Counted from the stretch's first letter, positions 18,346 through 27,078 are shown. The stretch is DNA of 64,000 nt from Corynebacterium lemuris (GCF_024919295.1 NZ_JANWTC010000001.1:310001-374000); one strand, 5' to 3'. Notes: generated from the sequence alone by a model not told the origin. A program made the numbers and translations.

Positions 18346-19101
18346 ATGACTGTTAAAAACGCAGACCGTGACGCAATCGCTCACGGCGTTATCACTGAGA
18401 AGCCGCTGCGCGAGCGGCCGTCCTACCCGACCTGGGCCATCAAACTGGTGATGGCCATCACCGGCCTGATCTTCGGACTGTACGTCCTGGTTCACATGGT
18501 CGGTAACCTGAAGATCTACATGCCCGACCATAACGGGATCGCCGCCATCAACGAATACGGTGAGTTCCTCCGTACCGTCGGCGCCCCGATCTTCCCCCGC
18601 GAGTCCATCGTGTGGATCCTGCGTATCACGCTGCTGGTGGCGGTGGCCCTGCATGTTCACGGCGCCTTCGCCCTGAACGCACGCTCCCGCGTCTCCCGCG
18701 GCAAGTTCAACCGCACCAATCTGATGGGTGGCCTGGACTCCTTCTCCACCCGTTCGATGCTGATCACCGGCATCATCCTGCTGCTGTTCATCATCTTCCA
18801 CCTTCTCGACCTGACCATCGGCGTCGCTCCGGCAGCCCCGGAGACCTTCGCCCATGGCGAGGTCTACGCGAACATGATCGCCAGCTTCTCCCGCTGGCCT
18901 GTCGCGATCTTCTACATCCTCGCCATGGTCGTGCTGTTCCTGCACCTGTCCCACGGCATCTGGCTCGCCGTGTCCGACCTGGGCATCACCGGTAGGCGCT
19001 GGCGCAAGGTTCTCCTCGTCGTCGCCTACCTGGTGCCGGCGATCGTCGTGATCGGCAACATCGTGATGCCGCTGTCCATCGCACTGGGCTGGCTCAGCTA
19101 G
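18346..19101 (+). CDS. sdhC: Succinate dehydrogenase cytochrome b subunit
   Basis: 251 residues from ATG 18346, chosen for the RBS GGAGGTG 3-9 bases upstream; an ATG at 18325 has none. It has five hydrophobic segments (for example LVMAITGLIFGLYVLVHMVG, LLVAVALHVHGAFAL, SMLITGIILLLFIIFHLLDL). Histidines in FHLLDL, VHMVG and HLSHGIW are likely haem ligands. This is the B-type membrane anchor that ties the SdhAB catalytic part to the menaquinone pool. It is first in sdhCAB, with no separate sdhD, as in other corynebacteria. Confidence 0.95.
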   Translation: MTVKNADRDAIAHGVITEKPLRERPSYPTWAIKLVMAITGLIFGLYVLVHMVGNLKIYMPDHNGIAAINEYGEFLRTVGAPIFPRESIVWILRITLLVAVALHVHGAFALNARSRVSRGKFNRTNLMGGLDSFSTRSMLITGIILLLFIIFHLLDLTIGVAPAAPETFAHGEVYANMIASFSRWPVAIFYILAMVVLFLHLSHGIWLAVSDLGITGRRWRKVLLVVAYLVPAIVVIGNIVMPLSIALGWLS

Positions 19102-19126
19102 GTCCTGAAGGGAAGTTCTGAAAAAT

Positions 19127-21136
19127 ATGAGCAACACCGAGACTGCCTCTCGTTCTGAGTTCAAGCACCCGGCCTCCATCGTCGAGGGTGTCATTCCGGG
19201 CACCGTCCTCGACAACGCCGAGCCGCAGGGCGTGCCGACCAAGGACATGTGGGAGTACCAGAAGGAGCACATGAACCTTGTGTCTCCGCTGAACCGCCGT
19301 AAGTTCAAGATCCTCGTCGTCGGCACCGGCCTGTCCGGCGGCGCCGCCGCAGCCGCCCTCGGCGAGCTGGGTTATGACGTCAAGGTCTTCACCTACCACG
19401 ACGCCCCGCGTCGTGCGCACTCCATCGCCGCACAGGGTGGAGTGAACTCCGCCCGCGGCAAGAAGGTCGACAACGACGGCGCATACCGCCACGTCAAGGA
19501 CACCGTCAAGGGCGGCGACTACCGTGGCCGCGAGTCCGACTGCTGGCGTCTCGCCATCGAGTCCGCCCGCGTCATCGACCACATGAACGCCATCGGCGCC
19601 CCCTTCGCCCGTGAGTACGGCGGCACCCTGGCCACCCGTTCCTTCGGTGGTGTGCAGGTCTCCCGTACCTACTACACCCGCGGCCAGACGGGCCAGCAGC
19701 TCCAGCTGTCCACCGCATCTGCGCTCACCCGCCAGATCGGCCTGGGCAACGTGGAGATCTTCACCCACGCCGACCTGGTCGACATCATCGTCACCAACAA
19801 GGACGGCAAGAAGCGTTGCGAGGGCATCGTCACCCGCAACCTCATCACCGGTGAGCTGTCCGCCCACACCGGCCACGCAGTTCTGCTGGCCACCGGTGGT
19901 TACGGCAACGTGTACCACATGTCCACCCTGGCCAAGAACTCCAACGCAGGCGCCCTCATGCGTGCATACGAGCAGGGTGCGTACTTCGCCTCCCCGGCCT
20001 TCATCCAGTTCCACCCGACCGGCCTGCCGGTCAACGCGACCTGGCAGTCGAAGACCATCCTGATGTCCGAGTCGCTGCGTAACGACGGCCGCATCTGGTC
20101 CCCGAAGAACCCGAAGGACGACCGCGACCCGAACTCCATCCCGGAGGAGGAGCGCGACTACTTCCTGGAGCGCCGCTACCCGGCCTTCGGCAACCTGGTC
20201 CCGCGTGACGTCGCCTCCCGTGCGATCTCCCAGCAGATCAACGCCGGTCTGGGTGTGGGCCCGCTGTACAACTCCGCGTTCCTGGACTTCCGTGACGCCA
20301 TCGAGCGTCTCGGCCAGGACACCATCCGCGAGCGTTACTCGAACCTGTTCGAGATGTACGAGGACGCCATCGGTGAGGACCCCTACGCCTCCCCGATGCG
20401 TATCGCCCCGACCTGCCACTTCACCATGGGTGGCCTGTGGACCGACTTCAACGAGATGACCTCCCTCGACGGCCTGTTCGCCGCCGGTGAGGCCTCCTGG
20501 ACCTACCACGGTGCGAACCGTCTGGGCGCCAACTCGCTGCTGTCGGCCTCGGTCGACGGCTGGTTCACCCTGCCGTTCACCATCCCGAACTACCTGGCTG
20601 ACTACCTGGGCGAGGATGCCCTGGCGACGGACTCCCCGGAGGCCGCCGAGGCTGTCGAGCGCGCCCAGGCACGCATCGACCGCCTGCTCAACATCAAGGG
20701 CCCGAACCCGCGCGGCGCCGACCACTACCACCGCCAGCTCGGCGAGCTGCTGTACTTCGCCTGCGGTGTGTCCCGTAACGTCAAGGACCTGCAGGACGCG
20801 ATCGTCAAGATCCGCGAGATCCGCGAGGACTTCTGGACCAATGTCCAGATCCCGGGCGAGCAGAACTACATGAACCAGGCCCTCGAGTACGCCGCACGCG
20901 TGGCTGACTACATCGACCTGGGCGAGCTCATGTGTGTCGATGCCCTCGACCGCGATGAGTCCTGTGGTGCGCACTTCCGTGACGACCACCTCTCCGAGGA
21001 CGGCGAGGCCGAGCGCGACGATGAGAACTGGTGCTTCGTCTCCGCATGGGAGCCGGCCGGCGAGGGCAAGTTCATCCGCCACGCCGACCCGCTCGTCTTC
21101 GAATCGATCCCGCTGCAGACAAGGAACTACAAGTAA
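19127..21136 (+). CDS. sdhA: Succinate dehydrogenase flavoprotein subunit
   Basis: 669 residues. It oxidises succinate to fumarate with covalently bound FAD. The dinucleotide-binding motif LVVGTGLSGGAAAAALGELG starts near residue 65. The FAD-attachment region RAHSIAAQGGVN, the active-site HPTG (FIQFHPTGLP) and TCHFTMGGLWTDF are intact. The C-terminal GEASWTYHGANRLGANSLL loop binds FAD. The RBS AAGGGAAG precedes the ATG, 25 bases after sdhC. The stop shares a base with the sdhB start. Confidence 0.97.
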   Translation: MSNTETASRSEFKHPASIVEGVIPGTVLDNAEPQGVPTKDMWEYQKEHMNLVSPLNRRKFKILVVGTGLSGGAAAAALGELGYDVKVFTYHDAPRRAHSIAAQGGVNSARGKKVDNDGAYRHVKDTVKGGDYRGRESDCWRLAIESARVIDHMNAIGAPFAREYGGTLATRSFGGVQVSRTYYTRGQTGQQLQLSTASALTRQIGLGNVEIFTHADLVDIIVTNKDGKKRCEGIVTRNLITGELSAHTGHAVLLATGGYGNVYHMSTLAKNSNAGALMRAYEQGAYFASPAFIQFHPTGLPVNATWQSKTILMSESLRNDGRIWSPKNPKDDRDPNSIPEEERDYFLERRYPAFGNLVPRDVASRAISQQINAGLGVGPLYNSAFLDFRDAIERLGQDTIRERYSNLFEMYEDAIGEDPYASPMRIAPTCHFTMGGLWTDFNEMTSLDGLFAAGEASWTYHGANRLGANSLLSASVDGWFTLPFTIPNYLADYLGEDALATDSPEAAEAVERAQARIDRLLNIKGPNPRGADHYHRQLGELLYFACGVSRNVKDLQDAIVKIREIREDFWTNVQIPGEQNYMNQALEYAARVADYIDLGELMCVDALDRDESCGAHFRDDHLSEDGEAERDDENWCFVSAWEPAGEGKFIRHADPLVFESIPLQTRNYK

Positions 21137-21885
21137 TGAAGCTGACACTTGAGATCTGGCGTCAGGCCGGACCGACCCAGGAGGGCAAGTTCGAGACCGT
21201 CCAGGTCCCGGACGCTGTCCCGCAGATGTCGATCCTGGAGCTCCTCGATCACGTCAACAACCGCCTGATCGAGGAGAACAAGGAACCCTACATGTTCGCC
21301 TCGGACTGCCGTGAGGGCATCTGCGGCACCTGTGGTCTGACAGTCAACGGCCGTCCGCACGGTCCGGGCCAGAACACCCCGGCCTGCCAGCAGCGTCTGG
21401 TCGGTTACAACGAGGGCGACGTCATCAAGCTGGAGCCGATGCGCTCCGCCGCTTTCCCGGTCATCAAGGACATGGTCGTGGACCGTTCCTCCCTGGAGCG
21501 CGTCATGCAGAAGGGCGGCTACGTCTCCATCAACGCCGGTACCGCCCCGGATGCCGACACCCTGCACATGAACCACGAGGTCGCCGAGCTCGCTCTCGAC
21601 CACGCCGCCTGCATCGGCTGTGGTGCCTGTGTGGCAGCCTGCCCGAACGGTGCCGCGCACCTGTTCACCGGCGCGAAGCTGGTCCACCTCTCCCTCATGC
21701 CGCTGGGCAAGGAAGAGCGTGGCAAGCGTGCCCGCCAGATGGTCGACGAGCTGGAGACCAACTTCGGTCACTGCTCCCTCTACGGTGAGTGCGCCGACGT
21801 CTGCCCGGCGGGTATCCCGCTGACTGCCGTCGCCGCCGTCACCAAGGAGCGGGCGCGTGCCGCCTTCCGCGGCAAGGACGACTAA
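21136..21885 (+). CDS. sdhB: Succinate dehydrogenase iron-sulfur subunit
   Basis: 249 residues. It relays electrons from SdhA to SdhC. The N-terminal plant-type ferredoxin domain holds the 2Fe-2S ligands in SDCREGICGTCGL plus a later Cys (PACQQRL). The C-terminal domain holds the ligands of the 4Fe-4S and 3Fe-4S centres in CIGCGACVAACPNG and GECADVCPAGIP. The ATG overlaps the sdhA stop (TAATG), which fixes the start. A longer frame beginning inside sdhA is rejected. Confidence 0.97.
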   Translation: MKLTLEIWRQAGPTQEGKFETVQVPDAVPQMSILELLDHVNNRLIEENKEPYMFASDCREGICGTCGLTVNGRPHGPGQNTPACQQRLVGYNEGDVIKLEPMRSAAFPVIKDMVVDRSSLERVMQKGGYVSINAGTAPDADTLHMNHEVAELALDHAACIGCGACVAACPNGAAHLFTGAKLVHLSLMPLGKEERGKRARQMVDELETNFGHCSLYGECADVCPAGIPLTAVAAVTKERARAAFRGKDD

Positions 21886-21904
21886 ACTCGGTGTTGAACC
21901 GAGT
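21886..21904 (+). other. Small hairpin between sdhB and the next gene
   Basis: ACTCGGT (21886-21892) and ACCGAGT (21898-21904) form a 7-bp stem overlapping the region just after the sdhB stop. There is no T-tract, so an RNA-stability or processing role is more likely than termination. Confidence 0.35.
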
Positions 21905-21931
21905 ATCGAGAGACGAAAGCGAGTAAAGGCT

Positions 21932-22312
21932 ATGGCTTCCACCAATTACGCGGTCGCCGATCAGGCATCCGAGTCCTTCCCGGACTATGCACCCAAGCTG
22001 CACCATTCCTACATCGAGGGATACGAGCCCAACTCCCTGGGCGCGCCGCACTCCTCCCTGGAGCGCTCCTCCACCTGGATCGGTATGGGTCTGCTGCTCG
22101 GCCCGGCCCTGGCTGGCGTCGGCATCATGATCTGGGTCGCCGCAACCTGGGTCTGGGGTCCGGGCGTGGGCCCGGCGGATTACAACCTCCCGCTGCTCTT
22201 CGGCATCGGAGTAGCCGTTGCCGTGGCGTTCGCGGTGGCCGGCTTCGGCCTCATCTTCTGGGGTCGCCGCTACTACCGTGAGTACCGTAAAACCACCGGT
22301 CGCGTGAACTAG
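21932..22312 (+). CDS. Small two-helix membrane protein following sdhCAB
   Basis: 126 residues from ATG 21932 (AAAGG just upstream). The first ~45 residues are polar (PDYAPKLHHSYIEGYEPNSL). Two membrane helices follow, around TWIGMGLLLGPALAGVGIMI and LLFGIGVAVAVAFAVAGFGL, and a basic C-terminus (GRRYYREYRKTTGRVN). It sits 46 bases after sdhB and before a strong terminator, so it is probably the last gene of the sdh transcript. The same neighbour occurs in C. glutamicum as I recall, but no function is known to me. Confidence 0.7.
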   Translation: MASTNYAVADQASESFPDYAPKLHHSYIEGYEPNSLGAPHSSLERSSTWIGMGLLLGPALAGVGIMIWVAATWVWGPGVGPADYNLPLLFGIGVAVAVAFAVAGFGLIFWGRRYYREYRKTTGRVN

Positions 22313-22341
22313 TCCGCACCGCTGACGTCTTTCGGCGACCG

Positions 22342-22386
22342 GCTCCGCCCCCTCCTGCCATGTGCAGGCAGGGGGCGGAGCTTTTT
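22342..22386 (+). terminator. Rho-independent terminator closing the sdh operon
   Basis: GCTCCGCCCCCTCCTGCC pairs with GGCAGGGGGCGGAGC around a short loop, followed by CTTTTT. Confidence 0.9.
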
Positions 22387-22388
22387 CG

Positions 22389-22394
22389 TACCCT
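22389..22394 (+). promoter_or_regulatory. -10 of the 29-residue membrane peptide gene
   Basis: TACCCT followed by the seven bases GGGTCCC and a GTG start at 22402. It predicts a leaderless mRNA. Confidence 0.45.
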
Positions 22395-22401
22395 GGGTCC
22401 C

Positions 22402-22491
22402 GTGCGCCGAAACATCATCATCGTCCTGATCACCCTGATCACCCTGCTGACCTCGTTCAGTCTGTTCCAGTACGCCCTGGAACTGCTGTGA
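22402..22491 (+). CDS. 29-residue single-helix membrane peptide
   Basis: GTG start, beginning MRRNIIIVLITLITLLTSFS: two arginines, then one long hydrophobic helix ending ALELL. It lies just after the sdh terminator and has its own TACCCT hexamer exactly seven bases before the GTG, the same leaderless pattern as neighbouring genes. The next gene follows 26 bases later. The positive-inside N-terminus and the length suggest a small inner-membrane protein. No family is recognised; conservation would decide whether it is real. Confidence 0.45.
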   Translation: MRRNIIIVLITLITLLTSFSLFQYALELL

Positions 22492-22504
22492 GACCGCGGG
22501 CGTC

Positions 22505-22510
22505 CATAAT
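22505..22510 (+). promoter_or_regulatory. -10 of the DUF445 gene
   Basis: CATAAT followed by GGAGGGC and the ATG at 22518, the 7-base leaderless spacing. It decides between the ATGs at 22509 and 22518. Confidence 0.45.
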
Positions 22511-22517
22511 GGAGGGC

Positions 22518-23834
22518 ATGGGAAGACACAGCGAGACAGCGCTTATCAACGCCCGGCAGATGCCCGGCCCCGGCCCGGAGGTCGAGGCGGAGCGCCGACG
22601 CGCGCTGCGCCGCCACAAGGCCTTCGTCACCGGCCTGCTGGTCGTCGCAGCGGTCATCTTCCTGGCCTGCAGTTGGTGGCAGTCGCAGCCGGGTGGGGCC
22701 CCGGTGTGGGTCGGTTATGTCCGGGCGGCCGCGGAGGCCGGCATGATCGGTGGTCTGGCGGACTGGTTCGCCGTGACCGCGCTGTTCCGGCACCCCCTGC
22801 GGATCCCGATCCCGCACACCGCGATCATCCCGAAGAAAAAGGACCAGCTGGGGCAGGCACTCTCCGGCTTCGTGGGGGAGAACTTCCTCAACGCGGAGCT
22901 GATCACGGAGAAGGTCCGGTCGGCGGACATCCCGCAGCGCCTGGGTGCCTGGCTGTCGCAGCCGGACAACGCGGGGAAGGTCTCCCGGGAGGCCGGCCGC
23001 CTCACAGCGAACGCCATCCGCGCCCTGGACCCTGCGGACGCGGAGGCGGTGATCCAGTCGCAGCTGATCGACAAGTTGGCGGAGCCGCAGTGGGGTCCAC
23101 CGGCGGGCCGGGTGCTGGCCGGTCTCATCGAGGACGGTCGCACCGAGCCGGTGGTCCAGGAGGTGGTCACGTGGGCGCACCGGAAGGTGCAGGGCATGGA
23201 GGACACCGTCGTGGAGCTCATCGACGAGCGGATGCCCACCTGGGCCCCGCAGTTCGCGAAGCAGCTGGTGGGTGCGAAGGTGTACAAGGAACTGGTGGGC
23301 TTCACCGCCGCAGTCGCCAACGACCCCTCGCATGAGGCCCGCGGTGCCATCCGCCGTTTCCTCGCCGACCTCGCGGATGACCTGCAGCACGATCCGACGA
23401 TGATCGCCCGGGTGGAGGGGATCAAACACGATCTCATGGGTTCGACCCCGGTCCGTGGAGCGGCCGCCACCATCTGGGCGAACGCCTCCGCCTCCCTGGT
23501 GGACGCCGCCACCGACGAGAGCTCCCTGCTGCGCACGAAGATCACCGAGCTGTGCCTGACGTGGGGCAGCAACATCCAGACGGACGTGGAACTGCGTGCC
23601 AGCCTGGAACGCCGGATCACTGGTGGCGCGGCCTTTCTGGCGGACAACTACGCCGGCGAGGTCACCGCCATCATCTCGGAGACCGTCGAGCGCTGGGACG
23701 CCGCGGAGGCCAGCGACAAGATCGAGCTGATGGTGGGCAAGGACCTGCAGTACATCCGCCTCAACGGCACGATTGTCGGTGCACTTGCGGGACTTCTTAT
23801 TTACACTGTGAATCACCTGCTCTTCGGAGCGTGA
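22518..23834 (+). CDS. DUF445 family membrane-associated protein
   Basis: 438 residues. An N-terminal helix (AFVTGLLVVAAVIFLACSWW) is followed by GMIGGLADWFAVTALFRHP and PIPHTAIIPKKKDQLGQALS, the diagnostic DUF445 sequence. A long helical middle region follows, then a C-terminal membrane segment (IVGALAGLLIYTVNHLLF). Proteins of this family are inner-membrane proteins without an agreed function. The ATG at 22518 is chosen for the upstream CATAAT. It is first in a four-gene run with the next three genes spaced by 29, 8 and 6 bases. Confidence 0.82.
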   Translation: MGRHSETALINARQMPGPGPEVEAERRRALRRHKAFVTGLLVVAAVIFLACSWWQSQPGGAPVWVGYVRAAAEAGMIGGLADWFAVTALFRHPLRIPIPHTAIIPKKKDQLGQALSGFVGENFLNAELITEKVRSADIPQRLGAWLSQPDNAGKVSREAGRLTANAIRALDPADAEAVIQSQLIDKLAEPQWGPPAGRVLAGLIEDGRTEPVVQEVVTWAHRKVQGMEDTVVELIDERMPTWAPQFAKQLVGAKVYKELVGFTAAVANDPSHEARGAIRRFLADLADDLQHDPTMIARVEGIKHDLMGSTPVRGAAATIWANASASLVDAATDESSLLRTKITELCLTWGSNIQTDVELRASLERRITGGAAFLADNYAGEVTAIISETVERWDAAEASDKIELMVGKDLQYIRLNGTIVGALAGLLIYTVNHLLFGA

Positions 23835-23863
23835 CGCTGACTCTTCAGGAGGGAAGTCCCACC

Positions 23864-24571
23864 ATGACCACCCCGAACGACAACACCACCCCCGACCACG
23901 AGCAGAACCGCTCCATGCTGGACAACCTGCGGGAGCCGTTCCAGGCCTGGCTCTCCGCAGGATCGCGTCTGGGGGACGTGGTCTCCGACTTCGCCGGCCG
24001 GTTCCGGGAGGACCGGGAGAAGACCGGGTTCAGCTCCGGGGCGCACGCACAGCCCAGCCCGGTGACGGAGGAGGACTCCACCACCGACCGCTTCAAGGCC
24101 GCCGCCCAGGAGGCGCGGGAGGGACTGTCCGCTGCGAAGAACACCGAGGATTACAAGCGGGTCTCCGCGGTCTTCGCGGGTCACGCCGAGGAGATCATCC
24201 GGGATCTGGCCGGCTCGGCACGTCGTGCCGCCGACCAGACGAAGGACTCCGAATCTGCGGAGGATGCCCGCAACGCCTTCGACCGGGCCGTCGCCGCGGT
24301 GCGCGAGACCTTCGATGAGACCGTCGAGCAGGCCCGCGTCCGCCGCGCGGCCTCCGGTGATGAACAGCACGAGCAGTCCTTCATCGAGGAGCTCCGGGGC
24401 CGTCTTGACGACCTCATCAGCCGGGCGGGTTCGCTGGCGGGCCGGGAGGAGAAGGAGCGTTTCACCCCGACCGCCCCCTCGACAACCGGTGAGGGTGAGG
24501 TGCCGCATATGATTGACGGTGAGGTCATCAGCACCACCGAGGTGCCCACCGACACCGACAAGGACAGCTAG
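23864..24571 (+). CDS. Acidic helical protein of unknown function
   Basis: 235 residues with the RBS AGGAGGGA. It is rich in Glu, Asp, Arg and Ala with no membrane segment. Heptad-like stretches such as RFKAAAQEAREGLSAAKNTE and GRLDDLISRAGSLAGREEKE suggest coiled coil. The C-terminus contains PHMIDGEVISTTEVP. I recognise similar proteins only from corynebacteria and cannot name a function. It lies between two membrane-protein genes and may be a cytoplasmic adaptor, which is speculative. Confidence 0.65.
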   Translation: MTTPNDNTTPDHEQNRSMLDNLREPFQAWLSAGSRLGDVVSDFAGRFREDREKTGFSSGAHAQPSPVTEEDSTTDRFKAAAQEAREGLSAAKNTEDYKRVSAVFAGHAEEIIRDLAGSARRAADQTKDSESAEDARNAFDRAVAAVRETFDETVEQARVRRAASGDEQHEQSFIEELRGRLDDLISRAGSLAGREEKERFTPTAPSTTGEGEVPHMIDGEVISTTEVPTDTDKDS

Positions 24572-24579
24572 AACTCCCC

Positions 24580-24867
24580 ATGACTCTGATTGCCGGCTAC
24601 ATCATCTTCGAACGTCTGCTGTTCGCCCTGATCGCCCTGACTGGTGTGGTCGGTGCGTTCTTCGCCGCGACCACACGCGACGACGCCTACCAGGCGGCTG
24701 ACCGTCAGACGAAGTGGATCTGGGTGGCCATCCTCGTGGGCTCCGCCTTCGTGGTCATCACCCGGGTGCCTTTCCTGTCCTGGGCTGGCATGGTCGCCAT
24801 CGGCGTGTACTGGTTCGACGTCCGTCCCCACCTGAAGTCCCTGATCAGCGGCAGCCACGGCTGGTAG
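24580..24867 (+). CDS. DUF2516 family small membrane protein
   Basis: 95 residues with three hydrophobic stretches (IIFERLLFALIALTGVVGAF, IWVAILVGSAFVVITRVPFL, WAGMVAIGVYWF) and the ending DVRPHLKSLI, which matches the actinobacterial DUF2516 family. The start is 8 bases after the preceding stop, with a poor RBS, so translation is probably coupled. No function is known. Confidence 0.75.
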   Translation: MTLIAGYIIFERLLFALIALTGVVGAFFAATTRDDAYQAADRQTKWIWVAILVGSAFVVITRVPFLSWAGMVAIGVYWFDVRPHLKSLISGSHGW

Positions 24868-24873
24868 GCGGCC

Positions 24874-25494
24874 GTGACATCGGATCTGGCGTGGCTCAGG
24901 GGCCACGCCTTTCTCATGTGCGTCGGCCCCGGTTTCGGCCCGCAGGATGTGGTCCCCGCGGTGTCCGGGGCTCTGGAGACCGGCCTGGGCGGCATCGTGC
25001 TCTCACCCTCCCATCTGGAGCTGGGCGGTGACACGGAGGGTCTCACGGTGGCCGTGGTGGTGGGTTTCCCCACGGGACGCCACCACAGCCTGGTCAAGGC
25101 CGCGGAGGCCCGCCTGGCGGTGCAGCAGGGGGCCACGGAGGTGTGGCTGAGCCCGGACATGGCCGTGGCGGACAGCAACCGGCTGCTGGCGGAATTCGTG
25201 GCCGTGCGGGAGGCGGTGCCGCACCCGGTGACACTCGCCGTCATCCTGGAGACCCCCGCCCGCACCCCGGAGTCCGTGGCCGCAGTGGCGGAGGCCGCCC
25301 GGCTCGCCGGGGTGGACCGCCTGGTCACGGCCGGCGGCTGGCTGGGGGAGGGCACCGGGGCGTCGGTGAGCACGGACCTGCCGTTGACGGTGACCGGCGC
25401 GGAGACACTGGAGGACGTGATCACCGCCCTGGAATCAGGGGCGGACCGCGTGGGCGTCAGCTCTACTGCAGCTGTGGATTCCCCACCTCACTGA
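24874..25494 (+). CDS. DeoC-like aldolase homologue lacking catalytic residues
   Basis: 206 residues from a GTG 6 bases after the DUF2516 stop. The fold signature of deoxyribose-phosphate aldolase is visible: VVGFPTGRHHSLVKAAEARL corresponds to the GFPxG...K..E motif, and QQGATEVW to GADEVD. The three active-site positions are changed. The proton-relay Asp after GADEV is Trp, the Schiff-base Lys of the KTSTG loop is replaced in LVTAGGWLG, and the KPAGGVR loop by LTVTGAET. Aldolase activity is therefore unlikely; a binding or altered catalytic role is inferred. Its end overlaps the convergent LmeA-like gene by 32 bases. Confidence 0.7.
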   Translation: MTSDLAWLRGHAFLMCVGPGFGPQDVVPAVSGALETGLGGIVLSPSHLELGGDTEGLTVAVVVGFPTGRHHSLVKAAEARLAVQQGATEVWLSPDMAVADSNRLLAEFVAVREAVPHPVTLAVILETPARTPESVAAVAEAARLAGVDRLVTAGGWLGEGTGASVSTDLPLTVTGAETLEDVITALESGADRVGVSSTAAVDSPPH

Positions 25495-26230
25495 GCGGGA
25501 CATTCTCGCCGCTCACACGCATGCGGGCCCCGCCCTCGATGACGGTGAATTCCTCGATGGTGAAGCCTGCGGCCTGCTCCGCGACCCCCTCCCGCAGGGA
25601 GGCGGTGATCATGTCGGTGACCTGGCCGGGCAGGTCGAAACCGAACAGGGAGGCGCCGGTGGCCACGAAGGTGAGCTGGCCGTCCACGGGGGTGGGGGAG
25701 AGGTTGAGCTCGGCCATCCCGTTGTTGAACTGGACGTTGAGGGTGCCGGCCGCGGCATCGGAGGTGACGCCGGTGAGCTGGAGCAGCCCGCCGGCGTTCT
25801 CCTCCGCCATGGACTGCTGGATCACGGCCAGCAGGTACTCGTCGGGGACCTCGGTGGTGGCGACCATGCGGCCGGCCACGGGGTTGTCGGGGTCGGAGAT
25901 GAGCAGGTCGTTCAGGACGACGTGGGTTCCGGGCTGGCCGATGATCTCCTGACCGGTGACCTGCAGGGTGGAGGGCGTGGTCACCTCCACCTCGGGGATG
26001 GTTCCCCGGGTGGCGGAGAGGATCAGCGGTGTGGCGCCGAATGCGATGGTGGGGTCCTCCGTCAGCTCCACGCCCTCCCGGGCGGCCTGCTCCCGGAATT
26101 CAGTGCGCAGTTCGTTGCCCATGAACCACCGCAGGCCGAATTCGGCGACGAGCAGCAGGACGAGGAGGGCCACGAGGAGGCCGACGATGAATTTCCAGAT
26201 GGCCGAGGAGGCCGAGCGCGCAGATGCCAT
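25463..26230 (-). CDS. LmeA-like phospholipid-binding protein (DUF2993)
   Basis: 255 residues from ATG 26230. One N-terminal membrane anchor (KFIVGLLVALLVLLLVAEFG) is followed by a DUF2993-type beta-rich lipid-binding domain, with typical stretches TIAFGATPLILSATRGTIPE and GASLFGFDLPGQVTDMI. In mycobacteria LmeA binds phosphatidylinositides and affects lipomannan/lipoarabinomannan maturation in the periplasm; a similar envelope role is inferred. The methyltransferase gene ends 20 bases upstream and the DUF2505 gene precedes that, making a three-gene minus-strand operon divergent from murB. Confidence 0.8.
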   Translation of the reverse strand: MASARSASSAIWKFIVGLLVALLVLLLVAEFGLRWFMGNELRTEFREQAAREGVELTEDPTIAFGATPLILSATRGTIPEVEVTTPSTLQVTGQEIIGQPGTHVVLNDLLISDPDNPVAGRMVATTEVPDEYLLAVIQQSMAEENAGGLLQLTGVTSDAAAGTLNVQFNNGMAELNLSPTPVDGQLTFVATGASLFGFDLPGQVTDMITASLREGVAEQAAGFTIEEFTVIEGGARMRVSGENVPLSEVGNPQLQ

Positions 26231-26250
26231 GGGTGCCAGTGTCCCGTAGA

Positions 26251-27078
26251 TCAGGTACCCGGGGCAACCGCTCCCCACGGGATTGTCAGGATGCTGTCAC
26301 GCAGGTTCCGGCGAACGGGTTCAATGGGCCAGCCTTCGGCGATGAGCTCGGCACGCGCGTTACGCCAGCGCACCCGAGGACCGTAGGGCTCCCAGCCGGC
26401 GGCCCGGTTCCAGGCGTCGTCGGCGGCACTGAGCAGCTCGTGGATGCGTTCGCCGGGGGTGTTGCGGTGGATGAGGATCTTCGGCAGCCGCTCCGCCAGA
26501 TCGGAGGGGGTGGCCACATCGAAGGGGTCCCAGGCGAGGGTGAGGGAGACGGGGCCGTCCGCGTCGAGAAGCAGCCAGGCGGCGCGGCGGCCGATTTCAT
26601 CGCAGGTGCCCTCGATGAACAGGCCACCGGGGGCCAACCGCCGCAGCACCGACTCCCAGGCCTTCTCCACCTGGTCGACGTCGTACTGGCGCAGCACGTT
26701 GAAGGCACGCACCAGGTGGGGGTGATGTCCGGCGAGCTCGAAACCGCCGAGCTCGAAACGCACCCCACCCTGCGGCGGGAGGACCCGCCCGGGGTCGATC
26801 TCCAGGCCGACGACCTCTAGGTCGGGACGGATGGTGCGCAGCCGGGCGGCCCATTCCACGGTGGTGGTGTGGGAGGCGCCGTAGCCGACGTCGACGGCGA
26901 GGGGAGCGGGGGCGTCGATAAGCAGCCGGCGGACGCGCGGATGGTGCACCGTCCACCGGTCGGAACGGCGCAGCCGGTTGAAACCGGTGGTGCCGCGGGT
27001 GATGACGCCGAAAGGCCGACCACGGCCCTCCTCCGCGCGGACATTATGCGCGCGGAGGTTGGGAGTGTGGTCGGCCAT
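26251..27078 (-). CDS. Class I SAM-dependent methyltransferase
   Basis: 275 residues. The SAM motif is PLAVDVGYGASHTTTVEWAA near residue 60. It is followed by an acidic strand end (EVVGLEIDPGRV) and the post-motif RRLAPGGLFIEGTCDEIGRR. The N-terminus is basic (RAEEGRGRPFGVITRGTTGFNRLRR, shown as family feature of actinobacterial homologues). The substrate is not identifiable. It lies 29 bases after the DUF2505 gene and 20 before the LmeA-like gene, so all three probably share the promoter beside murB. Confidence 0.75.
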   Translation of the reverse strand: MADHTPNLRAHNVRAEEGRGRPFGVITRGTTGFNRLRRSDRWTVHHPRVRRLLIDAPAPLAVDVGYGASHTTTVEWAARLRTIRPDLEVVGLEIDPGRVLPPQGGVRFELGGFELAGHHPHLVRAFNVLRQYDVDQVEKAWESVLRRLAPGGLFIEGTCDEIGRRAAWLLLDADGPVSLTLAWDPFDVATPSDLAERLPKILIHRNTPGERIHELLSAADDAWNRAAGWEPYGPRVRWRNARAELIAEGWPIEPVRRNLRDSILTIPWGAVAPGT

